Below, piece by piece: positions 1 through 7,548 of a stretch of DNA of 14,773 bases (position 1 is its first letter; every line of letters begins with the position of its first letter). This DNA is from JACKCP01 sp034007295 (lineage in GTDB: Bacteria > Desulfobacterota > Desulfobacteria > Desulfobacterales > JACKCP01). The stretch spans positions 1 to 14,773 of the forward strand of contig JAVERC010000062.1 in the NCBI GenBank assembly GCA_034007295.1, in the 5' to 3' direction. A program made the translations under genes and the position numbers. A model generated the notes under the pieces. That model ran no database searches, was not told the DNA's origin, and was given only the letters and a program-made list of their open reading frames with translations.

Positions 1-111
1 ACGGAAGGTGAAAAATTTAACCTTCAGGATACATTGAGTATTTTGAGGATTAAATTTTGAATCTGACTTAAGAATGGACAAAAAAGGCCGTTTTCGTTCA
101 GCAACTAAGTA
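1..111 (+). repeat. MITE-like palindromic repeat, copy A (left end cut by window)
   Basis: Nearly identical to copy B from the GAAAAATTTAACCTT core to the right end CAGCAACTAAGTA. Only the internal part and right arm are present, because the window starts inside the element. The first bases (GGAAGGTGAAAAATTT) match the longer variant seen in copy D (AGAAAGATGAAAAATTT) better than copy B, so A is not a simple recent duplicate of B. Its terminal TA (110-111) is shared with the start of copy B, so the two elements stand head to tail with a single TA between them. No protein is encoded. Confidence 0.85.
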
Positions 112-253
112 GTGATTGGCCGAAAACGAGAATTTTTTGTTCAGTTTAAGTGAAAAATTTAACCTTTAGGATACATTTAGTATTTTGAGGATTAAATTTT
201 GAATCTGACTTTAGAATGGACAAAAAAGGCCGTTTTCGTTCAGCAACTAAGTA
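110..253 (+). repeat. MITE-like palindromic repeat, copy B (complete)
   Basis: Complete element of about 144 bp, bounded by TA at both ends (TAGTGATTGGCCG ... CAGCAACTAAGTA). The arms are imperfect inverted repeats. CGAAAACG (121-128) pairs with CGTTTTCG (231-238), TTTTTTGT (133-140) with ACAAAAAA (220-227), and AAAATTTAACCT (154-165) with AGGATTAAATTTT (188-200). The whole unit could therefore fold into one long hairpin as RNA or single-stranded DNA. TA ends with short inverted termini and no gene resemble non-autonomous elements moved by IS630/Tc1-mariner-type transposases; that link is inferred. The right end lies 8 bp upstream of the -35 box of the next gene. Confidence 0.88.
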
Positions 254-260
254 TATTAAT

Positions 261-289
261 TTGAAACAATCATTAAAACAGTTTATAGT
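261..289 (+). promoter_or_regulatory. sigma70-type promoter of the mltF-like gene
   Basis: TTGAAA (261-266), a 17-bp spacer and TATAGT (284-289) make a near-consensus housekeeping promoter. It would start transcription near 296, about 45 nt before the TTG start of the lytic transglycosylase gene. It begins just downstream of repeat copy B and does not include it. Confidence 0.6.
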
Positions 290-341
290 TTTAAGGTAAA
301 TTTTTTTAGTTAACTTTTTTTCTTTTTTGGGATTTTAGATA

Positions 342-1760
342 TTGAATCAAAAAAGCAGACAACTTATTTTACAATTTGTCACAGAATTTATAATAATTTT
401 ATCCCTTCTCACACTAACTTATCTTGGCGTTTTTATTTACTGTTCTAAAGAAGAAAAACTCAATCTTTTTGAAGACGTTACTGACTCTGGTATTTTAAAG
501 GCGGCAATTATTGAATACAATATTTCAGCCAAATATCCAGGCCCGGATACTGCTTATTTTAAAGATATAACCGATTTTCTTTCATCAAGGCTGTGGGCCA
601 AACTTGAAATTATAAACTGTAAAACTTTTGAAGAAGCACAAAGCCTTATTCTTTCTAAAAAAGCTCATATTCTTATCATTTCAAATCCTGCTGACATGTA
701 TAAAAAAACATCCCTTGCTTTTTCAAAGCCTTATATTACGGCATCATGGCACCTTATTGTAAACAGAGACAATCTAAGGCTTAATAAATTAGAAGATCTA
801 AAAAAAGAAGACAAACTTATTGTAACAAAAAAATGTCCTGGGATTGAAAAGATATCAGGACAAAGCAACTTCAATCTACAAGAAAGCTCTGAGCTTAACC
901 TAAATAATATTTTTTCAAAAATTGAAAGTGGCGAAATTACAGCATCCATTGCAGATAATCTTACAGCAAGAAACTTAAGGTATCTTTATCCAAAGGCTGT
1001 TCTGGCTGATGAATTAGGTGAAAAAACAAAAATTGGATTCGCCTTACATCCTCTTGCAGTAGATCTTATGTTTAGAATCAATATTTTTATTGACAATATA
1101 AAAGACGAAGAATTTATAAATATTCTTGCGTCCCACTATTTTCATAAACTAGATGTGTTCGAATACCTTGATTTAAGAAAATTTCACAGAATAATAAATT
1201 CAAAGCTGCCCACATATTTTCCCTTAATAAAAAAATATTCAGATGAATCAAATCTTGACTGGAGGCTTGTAACTGCTCAAATTTACCAGGAATCTCATTT
1301 CAATGAATGGGCAAAAAGCCATGCTAGAGCTAAAGGCCTTATGCAGCTAATGCCAAATACTGCCGCAGCACTTGGAGTAACAGACATATATTCTGCAGAA
1401 GAAAATATAAAAGCCGGAGCTTTTTATCTGAAAAAATTATATGATATTTTTGAAAATTCAGCAGATAATGACAGAATTAAAATTGCCCTTGCTACATATA
1501 ATATGGGCCAAGGTCATATGTATGATGCGAGAAAACTTTCAAGACGATTTGGGCTTGATCCTGAAAAATGGTACAATATGCTAAGAATTCTTCCTCTTCT
1601 AAAAAAAAAGGAATATTATAAAACCCTTACCTATGGTTATGCAAGGGGAGACGAGCCTGTTACTTATGTAAGGAAAATATCAGGCTTTTACAGAATTTTA
1701 AAAATACTTTTCCCAACTGAGCCTGACTTCAAAGCCAAAGACTCAGCTAAAGAAAAGTAA
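342..1760 (+). CDS. mltF: membrane-anchored lytic transglycosylase, MltF type (solute-binding domain + SLT domain)
   Basis: Cleaves the MurNAc-GlcNAc bond of peptidoglycan to give 1,6-anhydro ends. An N-terminal hydrophobic segment (about residues 8-33) is a membrane anchor or uncleaved signal. Residues about 48-270 look like a bacterial extracellular solute-binding domain (family 3), as in MltF, where it modulates the enzyme. Residues about 290-425 are the SLT domain, with catalytic Glu317 in AQIYQESHFN, then GLMQLMP (332-338) and ALATYNMGQGH. At 472 aa it is a usual MltF length. The start is TTG: the only other candidate is an ATA directly before it, and a stop codon lies just upstream at 336-338. 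GGGA (329-332) is a fair ribosome site. It converges on the MBL gene with only 19 bp between the stop codons and no clear terminator hairpin. The family call is firm; the symbol rests on domain order. Confidence 0.88.
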   Translation: MNQKSRQLILQFVTEFIIILSLLTLTYLGVFIYCSKEEKLNLFEDVTDSGILKAAIIEYNISAKYPGPDTAYFKDITDFLSSRLWAKLEIINCKTFEEAQSLILSKKAHILIISNPADMYKKTSLAFSKPYITASWHLIVNRDNLRLNKLEDLKKEDKLIVTKKCPGIEKISGQSNFNLQESSELNLNNIFSKIESGEITASIADNLTARNLRYLYPKAVLADELGEKTKIGFALHPLAVDLMFRINIFIDNIKDEEFINILASHYFHKLDVFEYLDLRKFHRIINSKLPTYFPLIKKYSDESNLDWRLVTAQIYQESHFNEWAKSHARAKGLMQLMPNTAAALGVTDIYSAEENIKAGAFYLKKLYDIFENSADNDRIKIALATYNMGQGHMYDARKLSRRFGLDPEKWYNMLRILPLLKKKEYYKTLTYGYARGDEPVTYVRKISGFYRILKILFPTEPDFKAKDSAKEK

Positions 1761-1779
1761 TCTATTTGTCATTAAAAAA

Positions 1780-2406
1780 TCATTGAAAAAAAGGATTGTA
1801 TTTTTTTTCTGTACCAATTGTTGTTTCAGGACCATGGCCTGGAAAAACTCTTACATCATCTCCAAGGGGAAATAATTTTTGTTTTACATTTTTTATAAGA
1901 GTTCCATAATCCCCTCCAGGCAGGTCAGTTCTTCCAATTGATCCTGCAAATAAAGTATCACCTGCAAACAATATTTTTTCTTTTTCGCAATAAAGAGATA
2001 CCCCCCCCCTGGAATGACCTGGAGTATGAATAACTTTAAGTGAAATTTCTCCAAACTTAATTATGTCTCCATCACTTATAAATTTATCTGGAGCAGGTGA
2101 ATTTTCAGCACTAAGGCCAAAACTTACAGCCATTGAAGAAAGATGGGACAGCATAGGAGCATCTTCCTCATGAATAAGAATTTTGGCACCTGTAGCATCT
2201 TTCATGGCCTTGTTTGCAGCCACATGATCAAAATGTCCATGTGTATTAATTATATACTTTAAAGTAAGTTTTTCATCTGCAAGAGCCATTAGAATTCTTT
2301 CATCCTCATCACCTGGATCTATTACAGCTGCTTCCCTTGTTTTTTCGCATCCAAGGACAAAACAATTGGCCATTATTGGTCCTACAGGCAATACTTTTAA
2401 AATCAT
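1780..2406 (-). CDS. MBL-fold metallohydrolase (glyoxalase II-like)
   Basis: A small soluble metallo-beta-lactamase-fold hydrolase of the glyoxalase II-like group. The substrate cannot be read from sequence; thioester or related hydrolysis is typical of the group. Metal ligands are all present when numbered from the chosen start: HGHFDH (56-61), His131 in TPGHSRGG, Asp150 in LFAGD and His191 in FPGHGPE. At 208 aa it has the short form without the C-terminal substrate domain of true GloB. The chosen ATG (2404-2406) lies 1 nt beyond the nusB stop and begins MILKVLPVGP, as relatives do; an in-frame ATG at 2424 would add six residues and overlap nusB. It is the last gene of the operon. The coding strand carries a run of nine G (2001-2009) exactly in the His131-Ser-Arg-Gly-Gly loop. 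Confidence 0.88.
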   Translation of the reverse strand: MILKVLPVGPIMANCFVLGCEKTREAAVIDPGDEDERILMALADEKLTLKYIINTHGHFDHVAANKAMKDATGAKILIHEEDAPMLSHLSSMAVSFGLSAENSPAPDKFISDGDIIKFGEISLKVIHTPGHSRGGVSLYCEKEKILFAGDTLFAGSIGRTDLPGGDYGTLIKNVKQKLFPLGDDVRVFPGHGPETTIGTEKKYNPFFQ

Positions 2407-2407
2407 A

Positions 2408-2824
2408 TCAACTCTGCCTTTCATTTTTTTCCAGGGTTTTTCTTATGCTGTCGAGAAGACCGTTAATAAATCCCCCCGATTCCCTTGTCCCAAATTTCTT
2501 TCCTATGTCTATGGCTTCATTAATGCTGACTTTATAAGGAATATCAGAGCAGTAATAAAGTTCATAAACTGAAAGTCTTAAAATATTTCTGTCAACACAA
2601 GACATCCTGTGCAAACGCCAGTTGCTTGAGTGCTCTTCAATAATTTTATCAATATCGTCTTTGTTTTCAAGAACCCCGTCAGTAAGATGATTTAAAAAAT
2701 CAGATTCTCCTGAAGAAAGATATTTTTTAAAAAGCCCTAAGCTTTCATTTGAAAAACTATTTCTGATATCCATGTAAAAAAGAGCCTGCAGTGCAAGCTC
2801 CCTTGCTTTTCGACGATAACCCAT
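2408..2824 (-). CDS. nusB: transcription antitermination factor NusB
   Basis: NusB binds boxA RNA together with ribosomal protein S10 and supports antitermination of rRNA transcription. The all-helical protein of 138 aa starts with the characteristic MGYRRKARELALQALFYMD. The C-terminal half has NILRLSVYELYYCSDIPYKVSINEAIDIGKKFG, the well-conserved NusB core, followed by FINGLLD. Length and motifs are normal. It lies 18 nt after ribH, the usual ribH-nusB arrangement of many bacteria, and its stop is separated from the start of the MBL gene by one base, so translation is probably coupled. Confidence 0.97.
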   Translation of the reverse strand: MGYRRKARELALQALFYMDIRNSFSNESLGLFKKYLSSGESDFLNHLTDGVLENKDDIDKIIEEHSSNWRLHRMSCVDRNILRLSVYELYYCSDIPYKVSINEAIDIGKKFGTRESGGFINGLLDSIRKTLEKNERQS

Positions 2825-2842
2825 CTATCAGTACACCAGACT

Positions 2843-3307
2843 TTAAAGTTCCTTTATAAGATTTGCCATCTCAATTGCAGACATGGCAGCTTCAACACCC
2901 TTGTTTCCTGCTTTTGAACCTGCCCTTTCAATGGCCTGCTCTATTGTATCTGTTGTAAGAACTCCAAATACAACAGGAATTCCTGTTTCAAGAGACACAA
3001 CAGCTATTCCTTTTGCAGCCTCACTGCTCACATATTCAAAATGAGGAGTAGCTCCTCTTATCACGGCACCAAGACAGATAACTGCATCATATTTTTGCTT
3101 TGCTGCAACTTTTTTTGCGATCAAAGGAATTTCAAAGGCTCCTGGAACCTTTATAATTTCAATATCACCATCTTCTGCTCCATGGCGGACAAGTGCATCA
3201 ATGGCACCGCCTGTTAGTCTGTCTGTTATAAAATCATTAAAGCGAGCAACAATTATTGCATATTTTTTCCCTGATGCATCAAGTTTTCCTTCAATTATTC
3301 CAGGCAT
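2843..3307 (-). CDS. ribH: 6,7-dimethyl-8-ribityllumazine synthase
   Basis: Condenses 5-amino-6-ribitylamino-uracil with 3,4-dihydroxy-2-butanone 4-phosphate, the penultimate step of riboflavin synthesis. Family members assemble as pentamers or 60-mer shells. Visible signature pieces are ARFNDFITDRL (substrate-binding Phe23/Asn24), VPGAFEIP (54-61), GAVIRGATPHFEYV with the catalytic-site His89, and FGVLTTDTIEQAIERAG. The length (154 aa) is typical. AAGGGA about seven bases before the ATG supports the start. The 154-nt gap to ribBA upstream is the largest in the operon and holds a decayed repeat (copy C). Confidence 0.97.
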   Translation of the reverse strand: MPGIIEGKLDASGKKYAIIVARFNDFITDRLTGGAIDALVRHGAEDGDIEIIKVPGAFEIPLIAKKVAAKQKYDAVICLGAVIRGATPHFEYVSSEAAKGIAVVSLETGIPVVFGVLTTDTIEQAIERAGSKAGNKGVEAAMSAIEMANLIKEL

Positions 3308-3344
3308 CTTAAATTCCCTTTTTAAATAAAATATTATTTTTAAA

Positions 3345-3458
3345 AAATAAAACTCTACATTTTAAATTTAATCCTCAAAAATACTCTTGAATCCTAAAGG
3401 TTAAATTTTTTATCTTTCTTGAACTGAACAAAAAATTAAAGTTTTAGTCCAATAACTA
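3345..3458 (-). repeat. MITE-like palindromic repeat, copy C (degraded, inverted)
   Basis: Read on the minus strand it starts TAGTTATTGGACTAAAAC, continues with TTTTTTGTTCAGTTCAAG and AAAAATTTAACCTTTAGGAT, and reaches GAGGATTAAATTT, matching copies B and D. It shares the AAGAAAGAT spacer with copy D. After that the right arm is diverged or lost, so its downstream edge near 3345 is approximate. It begins four bases after the ribBA stop codon and fills most of the ribBA-ribH gap, so it is part of the operon mRNA. Confidence 0.75.
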
Positions 3459-3461
3459 AAT

Positions 3462-4697
3462 TTATTGTTCACTTCTTTTTACTGGAGAATCACCTACTTT
3501 TTCAAGCATATGACCCATTCTTAATTTTTTACACTGAAGATAGCCATGATTAATTTCATTTGGATCAATCTCAATTGGAACCTGCTCAACAATACTTAGT
3601 CCATATCCTTCAAGTCCAACCATTTTTTTGGGATTGTTTGTCATAAGCTTCATTTTTTTCACACCAAGATCTGCAAGTATCTGTGCTCCAATTCCATAAT
3701 CGCGCATATCAGGTTTAAATCCAAGTTTGATATTTGCATCTACTGTGTCATATCCCTGATCCTGAAGAACATAGGCCTTAAGCTTGTTTACAAGACCAAT
3801 ACCGCGTCCTTCCTGTCTAATATAAAGAAAAACTCCGGAACCTTCTTTTTCTATCTGCTGCATTGACTTTACAAGCTGATCTCCACAGTCGCATCTCAGT
3901 GATCCGAAAATATCTCCGGTAAGACATTCTGAATGAACTCTTACAAGCACCGGCTTTTCAGTGTCTATTTCTCCTTTGACCATTGCAATATGCTGAAAAT
4001 CATCAATATCGTTCTCATATACAATAGCTCTGAACTTTCCTGCAAAAGCTGTCGGGATAACTGCCTCAACTCTTTTGTGAACAAAAGATTCATTATGAAG
4101 CCTGTAGGAAATCAGTTCTGCTATAGTGCAAATACCAATATTGTGCTCTTCACTAAACTTTTCAAGGGAAGGCATTCTTGCCATTGAACCGTCATCATCC
4201 ATTATTTCACAAATAACACCTGAAGGCTTTAACCCTGCAAGCCTTGCAAGATCAACAGAGGCTTCAGTATGGCCGGCTCTTACAATAACCCCGCCCTCTT
4301 TTGCTCTTAAAGGAAAAATATGTCCTGGCCTTACAAGATCATCAGGCTTTGCGTCATCAGCAATTGCAGTCTGGACAGTTTTTGCTCTGTCTGCTGCTGA
4401 AATTCCGGTTGTAACACCTTCCCTTGCCTCAATTGAAACTGTAAAAGCAGTTTCATGGGCAGAAGTATTTTCATCTACCATCATTGGAAGCTTCAGCTGT
4501 CTGCATCTATCATCTGTAAGAGACATACATACAAGACCACGGCCGTATTTGGCCATAAAATTTATTACTTCAGGAGTAACTTTTTCAGACGCAATTGTTA
4601 AATCACCTTCGTTTTCACGATCTTCATCATCTGTCAAAATTACCATTTTACCAGCTTTAATATCTTCAATGGCCTGCTCAATACTTATTCTTGGCAT
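3462..4697 (-). CDS. ribBA: bifunctional DHBP synthase / GTP cyclohydrolase II
   Basis: Supplies both precursors of riboflavin. The N-terminal RibB domain (about 1-200) makes 3,4-dihydroxy-2-butanone 4-phosphate from ribulose 5-phosphate. The C-terminal RibA domain (about 205-400) opens GTP. RibB motifs are DDEDRENEGD (23-32) and AGHTEASVDL with metal ligand His143. RibA shows the zinc cysteines 258, 269 and 271 in SECLTGDIFGSLRCDCG and the RQEGRGIGL loop. No active-site residue known to me is missing, so both halves look functional, unlike some fusions in which one half is dead. It sits between ribE (20 nt) and ribH. The same window has a second, stand-alone ribB at 11744, so the DHBP step is duplicated. 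Confidence 0.97.
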   Translation of the reverse strand: MPRISIEQAIEDIKAGKMVILTDDEDRENEGDLTIASEKVTPEVINFMAKYGRGLVCMSLTDDRCRQLKLPMMVDENTSAHETAFTVSIEAREGVTTGISAADRAKTVQTAIADDAKPDDLVRPGHIFPLRAKEGGVIVRAGHTEASVDLARLAGLKPSGVICEIMDDDGSMARMPSLEKFSEEHNIGICTIAELISYRLHNESFVHKRVEAVIPTAFAGKFRAIVYENDIDDFQHIAMVKGEIDTEKPVLVRVHSECLTGDIFGSLRCDCGDQLVKSMQQIEKEGSGVFLYIRQEGRGIGLVNKLKAYVLQDQGYDTVDANIKLGFKPDMRDYGIGAQILADLGVKKMKLMTNNPKKMVGLEGYGLSIVEQVPIEIDPNEINHGYLQCKKLRMGHMLEKVGDSPVKRSEQ

Positions 4698-4717
4698 TTT
4701 CTTAACCCCGCTTTTTC

Positions 4718-5374
4718 CTACAGGAATCCATTGCTTCTCAAAAAATCAATGGAAACTCCACCTTCTTTTTCATGTGAAACTGAATTTTTTCCTGTAATAA
4801 GTTTTTCAATATATTTCCCAATCACATCTGCTTCAAGGTTTACTTTATCTCCACTTTTCCTTGAGCCTATGGTTGAAAGCCCTTTTGTGTGCGGAATAAT
4901 TGCTAGAGAAAAAAAGTCGTCTCCAACTGAGTTAATTGTGAGACTTGTTCCATCTACAGCTATTGATCCCTTTTCAATTACATATTTCATTATATTTGAA
5001 GGAGCTTTAATCTTTATTATTATGGCATTACTTCTTTCTTCAACAGATGAAATTTCACCTACTCCGTCAATATGGCCAGTGACAATATGCCCGTCTATAC
5101 GGTCAGAAAGCTTTAATGCTCTCTCAAGATTTACTTTCTGCCCGGGTTTTGCATCTTTAAAGGTAGATTTGTCTATTGTTTCAGGGCTTATATCAACACC
5201 AAAAACTCTTCCATTTATTTTAACAGCTGTAAGACACCCTCCATTGACAGCTATACTATCTCCAATTTTTGTGCCTACAAGGTCAAATCCTGCTTCTATT
5301 GCCATTCTTTTGCCTTCGCCTGAATCTGAAAGAGACCTTATTGTTCCAAAACCTTCTATTATTCCTGTGAACAT
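4718..5374 (-). CDS. ribE: riboflavin synthase, alpha subunit
   Basis: Performs dismutation of two 6,7-dimethyl-8-ribityllumazine molecules to riboflavin. The protein is the usual tandem of two lumazine-binding barrels: the first begins MFTGIIEGFG and contains NGGCLTA (Cys47), the second starts around GHIVTGHIDGVG and contains DGTSLTIN. At 218 aa the length is normal. This gene is called ribE or ribC depending on the naming scheme. A ribosome site is weak. A 63-nt gap to ribD carries a small AT-rich hairpin. Confidence 0.96.
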   Translation of the reverse strand: MFTGIIEGFGTIRSLSDSGEGKRMAIEAGFDLVGTKIGDSIAVNGGCLTAVKINGRVFGVDISPETIDKSTFKDAKPGQKVNLERALKLSDRIDGHIVTGHIDGVGEISSVEERSNAIIIKIKAPSNIMKYVIEKGSIAVDGTSLTINSVGDDFFSLAIIPHTKGLSTIGSRKSGDKVNLEADVIGKYIEKLITGKNSVSHEKEGGVSIDFLRSNGFL

Positions 5375-5395
5375 TATTAATTAAATCCAATCCTT

Positions 5396-5430
5396 AAAAA
5401 GTGTTTATCAGCTAATATCATCACTTTTTT
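5396..5430 (-). other. AT-rich hairpin between ribD and ribE
   Basis: AAAAAGTG (5396-5403) and CACTTTTT (5422-5429) are perfect inverted repeats with an 18-nt loop. On the transcribed strand the stem ends in a short T-run, so it could act as a weak internal terminator or as an mRNA processing or stability structure within the operon. It has only two G-C pairs, so its effect may be small. Confidence 0.35.
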
Positions 5431-5437
5431 AAAAGTT

Positions 5438-6595
5438 TCAATAAAAAACCGGCCAAAGAAGTTTTTTATAAAGACCCAAATCAGAATCTGTTCTTCCTTC
5501 AATTAAAATATCATCTTCAAAGGCAGAGACTTTAGTACTGATTATTTTTAATGCATCAGACATTTTTTCAGGGCCATTTCCTGAAATTCCTTCAAATGCA
5601 TTTGAACATCCAATAATTTTTGAACCATAAAAAAAAGCAATCTGATCTACAAGCCCGGCATTTAAAAATGAACCTGCTACCAGTGAGCCACCTTCAATCA
5701 TAAGGCTTGAAATGTTTCTTTTTCCAAGCTCGATTAAAAGACTTGAAAGATCAACTCTTGAATTTTTATCTTTTTCAACCTGAATAATTTCTATTCCAGA
5801 ATTCTTAAATTTTTCAATTCTTACAGGATCACAGTCTTTTACACATGCAACAATGGTATTTTTTTTCATATTCTCTGAAAAAATTTTGAAACCTGATTCT
5901 AGATCAAGGCTTAAATATGAATCTGTTACAATTTTTAATGGATCAGAACATCTTAATCCTTCAAGTCTTGTATTTAATGAAGGATCATCTGCCTCAACAG
6001 TTTTTCTTCCAACAAGTACAGCCTCACACTGCTGCCTTAAGCAGTGTGACCATTCTCTTGACCTTTCATTTGTAATCCACTTTGAATCGCCTGTTTTTGT
6101 AGCGATTCTACCATCTAAAGTCATTGCAAGTTTTAAAACTGTATATGGAATTTTTTGAGTTATAAATTTAATAAAAGGGAGGTTTAAAGCTCTTGCCTTT
6201 TCTTCAAGAACACCTGTAACAACTTCAACCCCGTTTGCCCTTAAAAAAGCATTGCCTCCGCCGTTTACTTTAGGATTTGGATCTTCCATTGCTGTTACAA
6301 CTTTTTTTACCCTGCTTTTTAAAATTTTTTCAGTACAAGGCGGAGTTTTACCATAGTGACTGCATGGTTCTAAGGTTACATAAAGAGTTGAATCCTTTGC
6401 GTTTTCTCCGGCATCATCTAATGCATTTACTTCTGCATGGGCTTTTCCATATTCTTTATGATAACCTTTTCCAATTATTTCTCCGTTTTTTACGCAAACA
6501 GCACCAACCATTGGATTTGTTTTTGTAAATCCTCTGCCCTTTGATGCAAGATCAAGGGCAAGCGACATATATTGCTCATCTTTTTTATCAAACAT
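5438..6595 (-). CDS. ribD: bifunctional riboflavin deaminase/reductase RibD
   Basis: Converts the GTP cyclohydrolase II product by deamination of the pyrimidine ring and then NADPH-dependent reduction of the ribosyl side chain. The N-terminal deaminase domain (about 1-145) has the zinc site HAEVNAL (His53, Glu55) and PCSHYGKTPPC (Cys78, Cys87). The C-terminal reductase domain (about 150-365) begins YTVLKLAMTLDGRIAT and includes SLMIEGGSLVAGSFL. The length of 385 aa is slightly above the E. coli enzyme. It follows nrdR by 16 nt, the common nrdR-ribD pairing. No riboswitch is seen in front of it, although FMN switches often precede ribD elsewhere. Confidence 0.97.
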   Translation of the reverse strand: MFDKKDEQYMSLALDLASKGRGFTKTNPMVGAVCVKNGEIIGKGYHKEYGKAHAEVNALDDAGENAKDSTLYVTLEPCSHYGKTPPCTEKILKSRVKKVVTAMEDPNPKVNGGGNAFLRANGVEVVTGVLEEKARALNLPFIKFITQKIPYTVLKLAMTLDGRIATKTGDSKWITNERSREWSHCLRQQCEAVLVGRKTVEADDPSLNTRLEGLRCSDPLKIVTDSYLSLDLESGFKIFSENMKKNTIVACVKDCDPVRIEKFKNSGIEIIQVEKDKNSRVDLSSLLIELGKRNISSLMIEGGSLVAGSFLNAGLVDQIAFFYGSKIIGCSNAFEGISGNGPEKMSDALKIISTKVSAFEDDILIEGRTDSDLGLYKKLLWPVFY

Positions 6596-6611
6596 TAAAA
6601 TACCATATTAT

Positions 6612-7073
6612 CTAAGATTGATTTGGCATAAGAAACTGCCTAAGTTCATTTACAAAATCATTTACATCCTTAAATTCCCTGTAAACAGATGCAAACCTTA
6701 CATAAGCAACTTCATCAATTTCATGGAGTTTTTCCATTACTTTTTCACCAATAAGCCCTGTTAGGAACTCCCTTGACTCGCTTTCCTTTAATTCTCTTTC
6801 AAGATCATCAATAAAGGCCTCAATGGTATCCATACTTACACTTCTTTTTTCACAAGCCTTTAAAATTCCAGATCTTAATTTTTCACGGAGGAACTCTTCC
6901 CTTCTTCCATCTTTTTTTACTATCATCAATGGAAGCTCTTCAATTTTTTCATAGGTTGTGAATCTTCCTTGGCATGAAAGACACTCCCGCCTTCTTCTGA
7001 TGGAACAGCTGTCCTTTGAAAGCCTTGAATCTATTACCTTGTCTTCTGTTTCACCGCAAAAAGGACACTTCAT
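6612..7073 (-). CDS. nrdR: transcriptional repressor NrdR
   Basis: Represses ribonucleotide reductase genes in response to dATP/ATP. The N-terminal zinc ribbon has Cys3-x2-Cys6 and Cys31-x2-Cys34 (MKCPFCGE ... RRECLSCQGRFTTYE), and residues about 46-136 form the ATP-cone. The length of 153 aa is standard. The start codon overlaps the stop of the dCMP deaminase gene by four bases (ATGA), which implies translational coupling. The pairing with a deoxynucleotide enzyme fits its role. I did not find a clear pair of NrdR boxes in this window, so its targets lie elsewhere. Confidence 0.97.
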   Translation of the reverse strand: MKCPFCGETEDKVIDSRLSKDSCSIRRRRECLSCQGRFTTYEKIEELPLMIVKKDGRREEFLREKLRSGILKACEKRSVSMDTIEAFIDDLERELKESESREFLTGLIGEKVMEKLHEIDEVAYVRFASVYREFKDVNDFVNELRQFLMPNQS

Positions 7074-7534
7074 TTTTTTTCTCCTGAAGGATTAAACCTT
7101 ACAGTTTCAATTCCTGCCTCAGCAAGCATTTCTTCAGACATTTCATCTGAATAGTCCCCAAGGTAGCAAACTCTTTTTATTCCTGCATTTATTATCATTT
7201 TCGAGCAAATGGAGCATGGTTTTGTATTTACATAAATATCTGCACCATCTATTGAAATGCCATGCTTTGCAGCCTGAACTATAGCATTTTGTTCTGCATG
7301 GGTTCCACGACAGAGTTCATGTCTTTCTCCCGAAGGGACATTGAGTTTTTCCCTTAAACATCCTGTTTCGCTGCAATGCCTTATTCCTGATGGAGCACCA
7401 TTGTAACCTGTTGCAAGAATATGTCTGTTTTTTACTATAACAGCACCTACTTTTCTCCTTAAACAGGTAGATCTTTTTGAAACAAGCTCTGTAATACCTA
7501 TGAAATACTCATCCCATGAAGGTCTTTCATCCAT
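7070..7534 (-). CDS. dCMP deaminase (ComEB/Dcd family cytidine-type deaminase)
   Basis: Zinc-dependent deaminase expected to turn dCMP into dUMP for thymidylate synthesis. The zinc site is HAEQNAI (His79, catalytic Glu81) with PCSIC (Cys107, Cys110). The N-terminal part STCLRRKVGAVIVKNRHILATGYNGAPSG and the inserted Cys/His-bearing loop HCSETGCLRE are typical of dCMP deaminases rather than tRNA or cytosine deaminases. At 154 aa it has the usual length. It lies 14 nt after glyA and overlaps nrdR by four bases. With glyA, which supplies methylene-THF, it feeds dTMP formation; that link is inferred from context. Confidence 0.92.
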   Translation of the reverse strand: MDERPSWDEYFIGITELVSKRSTCLRRKVGAVIVKNRHILATGYNGAPSGIRHCSETGCLREKLNVPSGERHELCRGTHAEQNAIVQAAKHGISIDGADIYVNTKPCSICSKMIINAGIKRVCYLGDYSDEMSEEMLAEAGIETVRFNPSGEKK

Positions 7535-7548
7535 TTCTGCTCTCCATT

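Noticed and set aside
1..253. Tandem repeats at the left edge as a CRISPR array
   Set aside because: Units are about 145 bp, abut without spacers and are palindromic over their full length, unlike CRISPR repeats.
4126..4797. Long plus-strand open frame opposite ribBA (223 codons)
   Set aside because: It is antisense to a conserved gene. A similar antisense frame lies opposite the stand-alone ribB, explained by the shared RibB codon pattern.
4731..5384. Plus-strand open frame of 217 codons opposite ribE
   Set aside because: It lies fully within a well-conserved gene on the other strand; the composition is that of an antisense frame.
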